Made by a program: the position numbers and the translations under genes. Below are positions 61,111 to 64,000 of a DNA stretch of 64,000 bases, piece after piece (within the stretch, counting starts at the first letter, position 1; each line of letters begins with the position of its first letter). Under the pieces are notes generated by a model. It was not told the origin of the DNA. It did not search any database and was given only the letters and a program-made list of their open reading frames with translations. Source of the stretch: Fabrea salina. Its lineage: Eukaryota > Ciliophora > Heterotrichea > Heterotrichida > Fabreidae. Location of the stretch: positions 1 to 64,000 of the forward strand of contig JALIHJ010000054.1 of assembly GCA_022984795.1 (NCBI GenBank), read 5' to 3'.

Positions 61111-64000
61111 ATGTTTTTCTGGGCGTTGATTTTTGTGTCCCATGCGTGCTACACCGATATCGATCAACCACTTGAGTGTGAAGCACCAACCTTTACCTTT
61201 TCAGGGGGAGACTTTTTTTGTTACCTTGCAACTCATAACTTCAATGGTGCCGAAGAGGTTGTAGTAATCCAGCTTCGGGAAGGAAGAGTTGAGGTTACTG
61301 CTAGCGAGTGTGAGGGTGAAGAATTGATTAAAAACCCTCATTCTGCCAACGAACAACTGGAAGCAGACGCTTTGCACATAAAAGGTGGAGAGTCTACTGA
61401 GCTGGTGCTCAAAACTGACTTTGGGATAGGAGTTGATGGAAGAAGGCTGATTCTTGAGAACTTAACTATAAAACTTGAGGAAGAAGAATCCTTTAATCAA
61501 AGTTTAGTTGGGGCAGGGGAACTCTGGCTTAAGAATGTTAAGTTCGAGGATTTGATAACACGTACAACATTTTTCTCAACAGCAACTCCGAAATTCAGAA
61601 ACGTCACTTTTCAGAATTTTTATTCAGGGGCGCTCTTTTCTTGTTTTTTGGGCCAAGTCGATATATCAGGCCTAAGTATCAAGAATTCCAGTTTTAGTGG
61701 TAGATTTGCTAGAATTGATTCTTGGTCAAAACCTATTCATGTTTCTAATGTAAACATTTCAGATTCCAACTTCAAGAAGTTCATAGAGACCAGCAATGAT
61801 CTTCCATTCACTTATGCAACATTCAACTCCTTTGAAGTAAAATCAAGCACTTTCAGTGAAAGTTTCGTGAATCTCAACGGAGGAGAGTCTGCATCAGTAC
61901 AAAAGATTACTCTAGATGAAATATCACAACAAGAAGGCGCTTTTTTTTCTTTTAAAAGCGTAAATGAAGTAACTCTAGACTCTCTTTTAATAGCTAGTTT
62001 CACAAGCAAAGAGTGCTCCCCTTTGGTTCAAATAAAAGACTTCTCAACTCTTAAAATCAAATCACTGGAAATCAATGGCCACTCTTGTGAAGGATACTAC
62101 AATACAAAGTCTCCTATACTCGACGTAGAGTTTGGTTCTAGTATGTCAATAGCTAACTCGCAGTTTCGGAACATGAACTCAGTTTCGTATGTAGGTTATG
62201 CCATGAGAATTTCTAAAGTCGAATATTTTTACGTTTCAAATGTGACTTTTGAAAATGTTAGCAATCAAAAAGAGTCCATCATAGAACTCGGAAAAGTAGC
62301 ATCACTATCATTCAGTGACTTGGAATTCAAAAACTGCACAGGAGGGTCAAAAGGAGTACTGTTCGCGAACGTGGGACAACTAGAGTTCGTCAGAGTAAAG
62401 TGTTCTTCTTGTGGAAGTCAAAATGGAAACGGGGGAGTCGTATACTACATTCCTTACACGAACAATCTTTTCAACAACAAACTGTCTATCAAGGACTCTA
62501 CCTTCCAGGGATCAACAGCCCAACTAGGCCAAGGAGGAGCTATTTACCTGAAGAGTAACTCTGAGTCTGATCAAGTTGAAGTTCTACTTGAGAACACTCA
62601 GTTCCAAAACTCAAAAGCTGCCAGAGGTTCCGTAATTTATATTGGAGAAACAGTTTCGCTGACCTCTGGAGTTTTGAATGGAGTTGAAATTTCAGGCAGC
62701 TACACCAAGATGGGCGCTCCAATCAACGACCACCACTCTAGTGGAAAACTGCAAATACTCAACTTAAGAATCTCTGACTCTAGTGGGTACTATTGTGGAA
62801 TCTACGGAGAGTACGCCAAAGAAGGAGAGCTCCTGAGCATTTCTAACTCTGACTTTTCAACTGCAAACTGCCAAGATTCACTTATAAGGTTGAATTCTTG
62901 GGTTCAAAACGTGTCTGCAGTGCTTAACAACTGCTCAGTATCAGATGTGGACTACTCTGTTATAGTCCAAAACACTAAGTTAAGCATTCTAGACTCTAAG
63001 TTCTACAAGTACACTCAGAAAACTTTTGAGGAAATTCAAGGTAAACTGAGCCAAACTGATTACTACAAGCAGTATTCAGAACAAGCAACTACAACTATTT
63101 TGAGTCAAAACTCTGAACTCAAAATCATTAGGTCGGAGTTCAAAAACCAAATCGGAGACTTTGGAGGCAGCATCAAACTGGAGTCTTCAAGTGCAGTAGT
63201 TAGAAACTCAGTTTTCGAGAAAGGAATTTCTCTGAAAGAAGCAGGAGCTATCTATCTTATGAGAAGTTCACTGGAAGTTTATGACACTAAATTCAAAGAC
63301 TTGAGTTCTGCTGTGGGAGGAGTTTTTTCAGGAACTTTATCCTCCGAAATCACTACTGGAAACTGCACTTTCAGTGAAGTGTTTGCTTCAAGACTTGGAG
63401 GAGTTGCTTTTATGGACTCTGGAAGCATTAAAGTCCTAGACTCTAAAGTATCACACTCAAAAGGCACAGCATTACTACTTAATAATTGTGAGGACTTTGA
63501 GTTGCAAAGTTCTGAGTTTAAGCATTGCGAAGGAGGAGCACTGAAACTAAGTGACTTAACTAGAATCCACATAGAAAACTCCACATTCTCAAGTGGTTCA
63601 GCAACAAACAACGGAGGAGCTGTTTCTATCAGGAATTCCCAGGAGTCGGACGTAGTATTTACAATCAAAGACTCTACTTTCTTCAACAACTCAGCTGCTA
63701 GGGGAGGGGCTCTTTACTCTGACAACTCTGTGCTCAACATCACTAAGAGTGCCTTTTACAACAACTCAGCTACTGAAGAAGGGGGAGCAGTCTTTTTGGA
63801 GCACACTGGCTTCAACTACAACTCCAGCTCCATCTCTAACTGCTCTTTTATCGAGAACTCAGCCACCAGCAACGGAGGCTCCATACGCTGGCAAAACGTT
63901 AAGCCCCAACTAGAGTCTATTCTCTACCAAAACAACTCTGCAGCTTACGGTGCTGACGTGGCTTCTTATGCAGTGACTATAGCCCCCACTGCCCAACAAA
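61111..64000 (+). CDS. giant beta-helix (pectin-lyase-like) surface protein, partial
   Basis: The frame is open from the ATG at 61111 to the window edge (963 codons) and continues beyond. Signal peptide MFFWALIFVSHACY. The body is built of right-handed beta-helix-type repeats: short strands of the form (S/N)STF..N.A...GGA, such as DSTFFNNSAARGGALY, KSAFYNNSATEEGGAVF and NCSFIENSATSNGGSI. Similar ciliate proteins end with Cys-rich repeats and several membrane helices, which may lie past the edge. It probably faces the cell exterior. The repeats sharpen toward the C-terminal side, and the first 250 codons are more diverged and AT-rich. Confidence 0.85.
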   Translation, partial: MFFWALIFVSHACYTDIDQPLECEAPTFTFSGGDFFCYLATHNFNGAEEVVVIQLREGRVEVTASECEGEELIKNPHSANEQLEADALHIKGGESTELVLKTDFGIGVDGRRLILENLTIKLEEEESFNQSLVGAGELWLKNVKFEDLITRTTFFSTATPKFRNVTFQNFYSGALFSCFLGQVDISGLSIKNSSFSGRFARIDSWSKPIHVSNVNISDSNFKKFIETSNDLPFTYATFNSFEVKSSTFSESFVNLNGGESASVQKITLDEISQQEGAFFSFKSVNEVTLDSLLIASFTSKECSPLVQIKDFSTLKIKSLEINGHSCEGYYNTKSPILDVEFGSSMSIANSQFRNMNSVSYVGYAMRISKVEYFYVSNVTFENVSNQKESIIELGKVASLSFSDLEFKNCTGGSKGVLFANVGQLEFVRVKCSSCGSQNGNGGVVYYIPYTNNLFNNKLSIKDSTFQGSTAQLGQGGAIYLKSNSESDQVEVLLENTQFQNSKAARGSVIYIGETVSLTSGVLNGVEISGSYTKMGAPINDHHSSGKLQILNLRISDSSGYYCGIYGEYAKEGELLSISNSDFSTANCQDSLIRLNSWVQNVSAVLNNCSVSDVDYSVIVQNTKLSILDSKFYKYTQKTFEEIQGKLSQTDYYKQYSEQATTTILSQNSELKIIRSEFKNQIGDFGGSIKLESSSAVVRNSVFEKGISLKEAGAIYLMRSSLEVYDTKFKDLSSAVGGVFSGTLSSEITTGNCTFSEVFASRLGGVAFMDSGSIKVLDSKVSHSKGTALLLNNCEDFELQSSEFKHCEGGALKLSDLTRIHIENSTFSSGSATNNGGAVSIRNSQESDVVFTIKDSTFFNNSAARGGALYSDNSVLNITKSAFYNNSATEEGGAVFLEHTGFNYNSSSISNCSFIENSATSNGGSIRWQNVKPQLESILYQNNSAAYGADVASYAVTIAPTAQQ

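Overview
The window is the left end of a somatic (macronuclear) chromosome of a heterotrich ciliate. It opens with about 400 bases of the C-rich 8-mer telomere repeat CACCCTAA, the heterotrich type. Four genes are joined by four exactly 15-base GT-AG introns, each with an A at intron position 10; such tiny introns are a heterotrich hallmark. Genes use TAA or TAG as stops and TGG for Trp, and long frames are free of TGA, so a Blepharisma-type TGA=Trp code is unlikely. Stentor and Fabrea salina are the best candidates. The extreme compaction recalls what I remember of the streamlined Fabrea genome; this assignment is an inference.

Layout. 1-3.8 kb is sparse subtelomere: an F-box/WD40 gene, a small coiled-coil/membrane ORF and a decayed scrap resembling the WD40 gene. 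From 3.8 to 40 kb genes are packed almost end to end on both strands. They include an AAA-like ATPase, RFC3, ARMC8, a ferlin, an RIIa-fold protein, CFAP70, V-ATPase subunit E, a PG-rich-repeat protein, a membrane J-protein, a TPR protein, a DHODH-like protein, TAF11, a CorA-type channel, TTLL3-type ligase, DUF924, a ketoacyl-synthase-like protein, kinesin-13, a TMEM223-like protein, CCDC112 and a large coiled-coil protein. 40.1-43.5 kb holds a zinc-finger gene broken by two retroposon insertions, a 5'-truncated LINE-like piece and a SINE-like piece, each with a clear target-site duplication. Beyond it lie a lectin/LamG multi-pass surface protein, a lone 5S rRNA gene, a zinc-finger/TPR protein, a coiled-coil protein, a CEP290 homologue with six EF-hands, a DOMON protein, a Cu/Zn-SOD-like protein, a voltage-sensor/cyclase-like protein, a kinase remnant, and a giant beta-helix-type surface protein that runs off the right edge.

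Themes. (1) Spacing is minimal: start codons of divergent genes are 1, 7, 8, 8, 9 and 12 bases apart, convergent stops abut or overlap, and one tandem pair has a start directly after a stop. (2) Many genes serve cilia and basal bodies (CFAP70, RIIa protein, TTLL3, kinesin-13, CCDC112, CEP290, PG-rich protein). (3) Four enzyme-family proteins (DHODH-, KAS-, Cu/Zn-SOD- and class III cyclase-like) keep the fold signature but lack key catalytic or metal-binding residues. (4) Three genes (CFAP70, TTLL3, the 50-51 kb coiled-coil gene) show one-base frame breaks that no 15- or 16-base intron explains.
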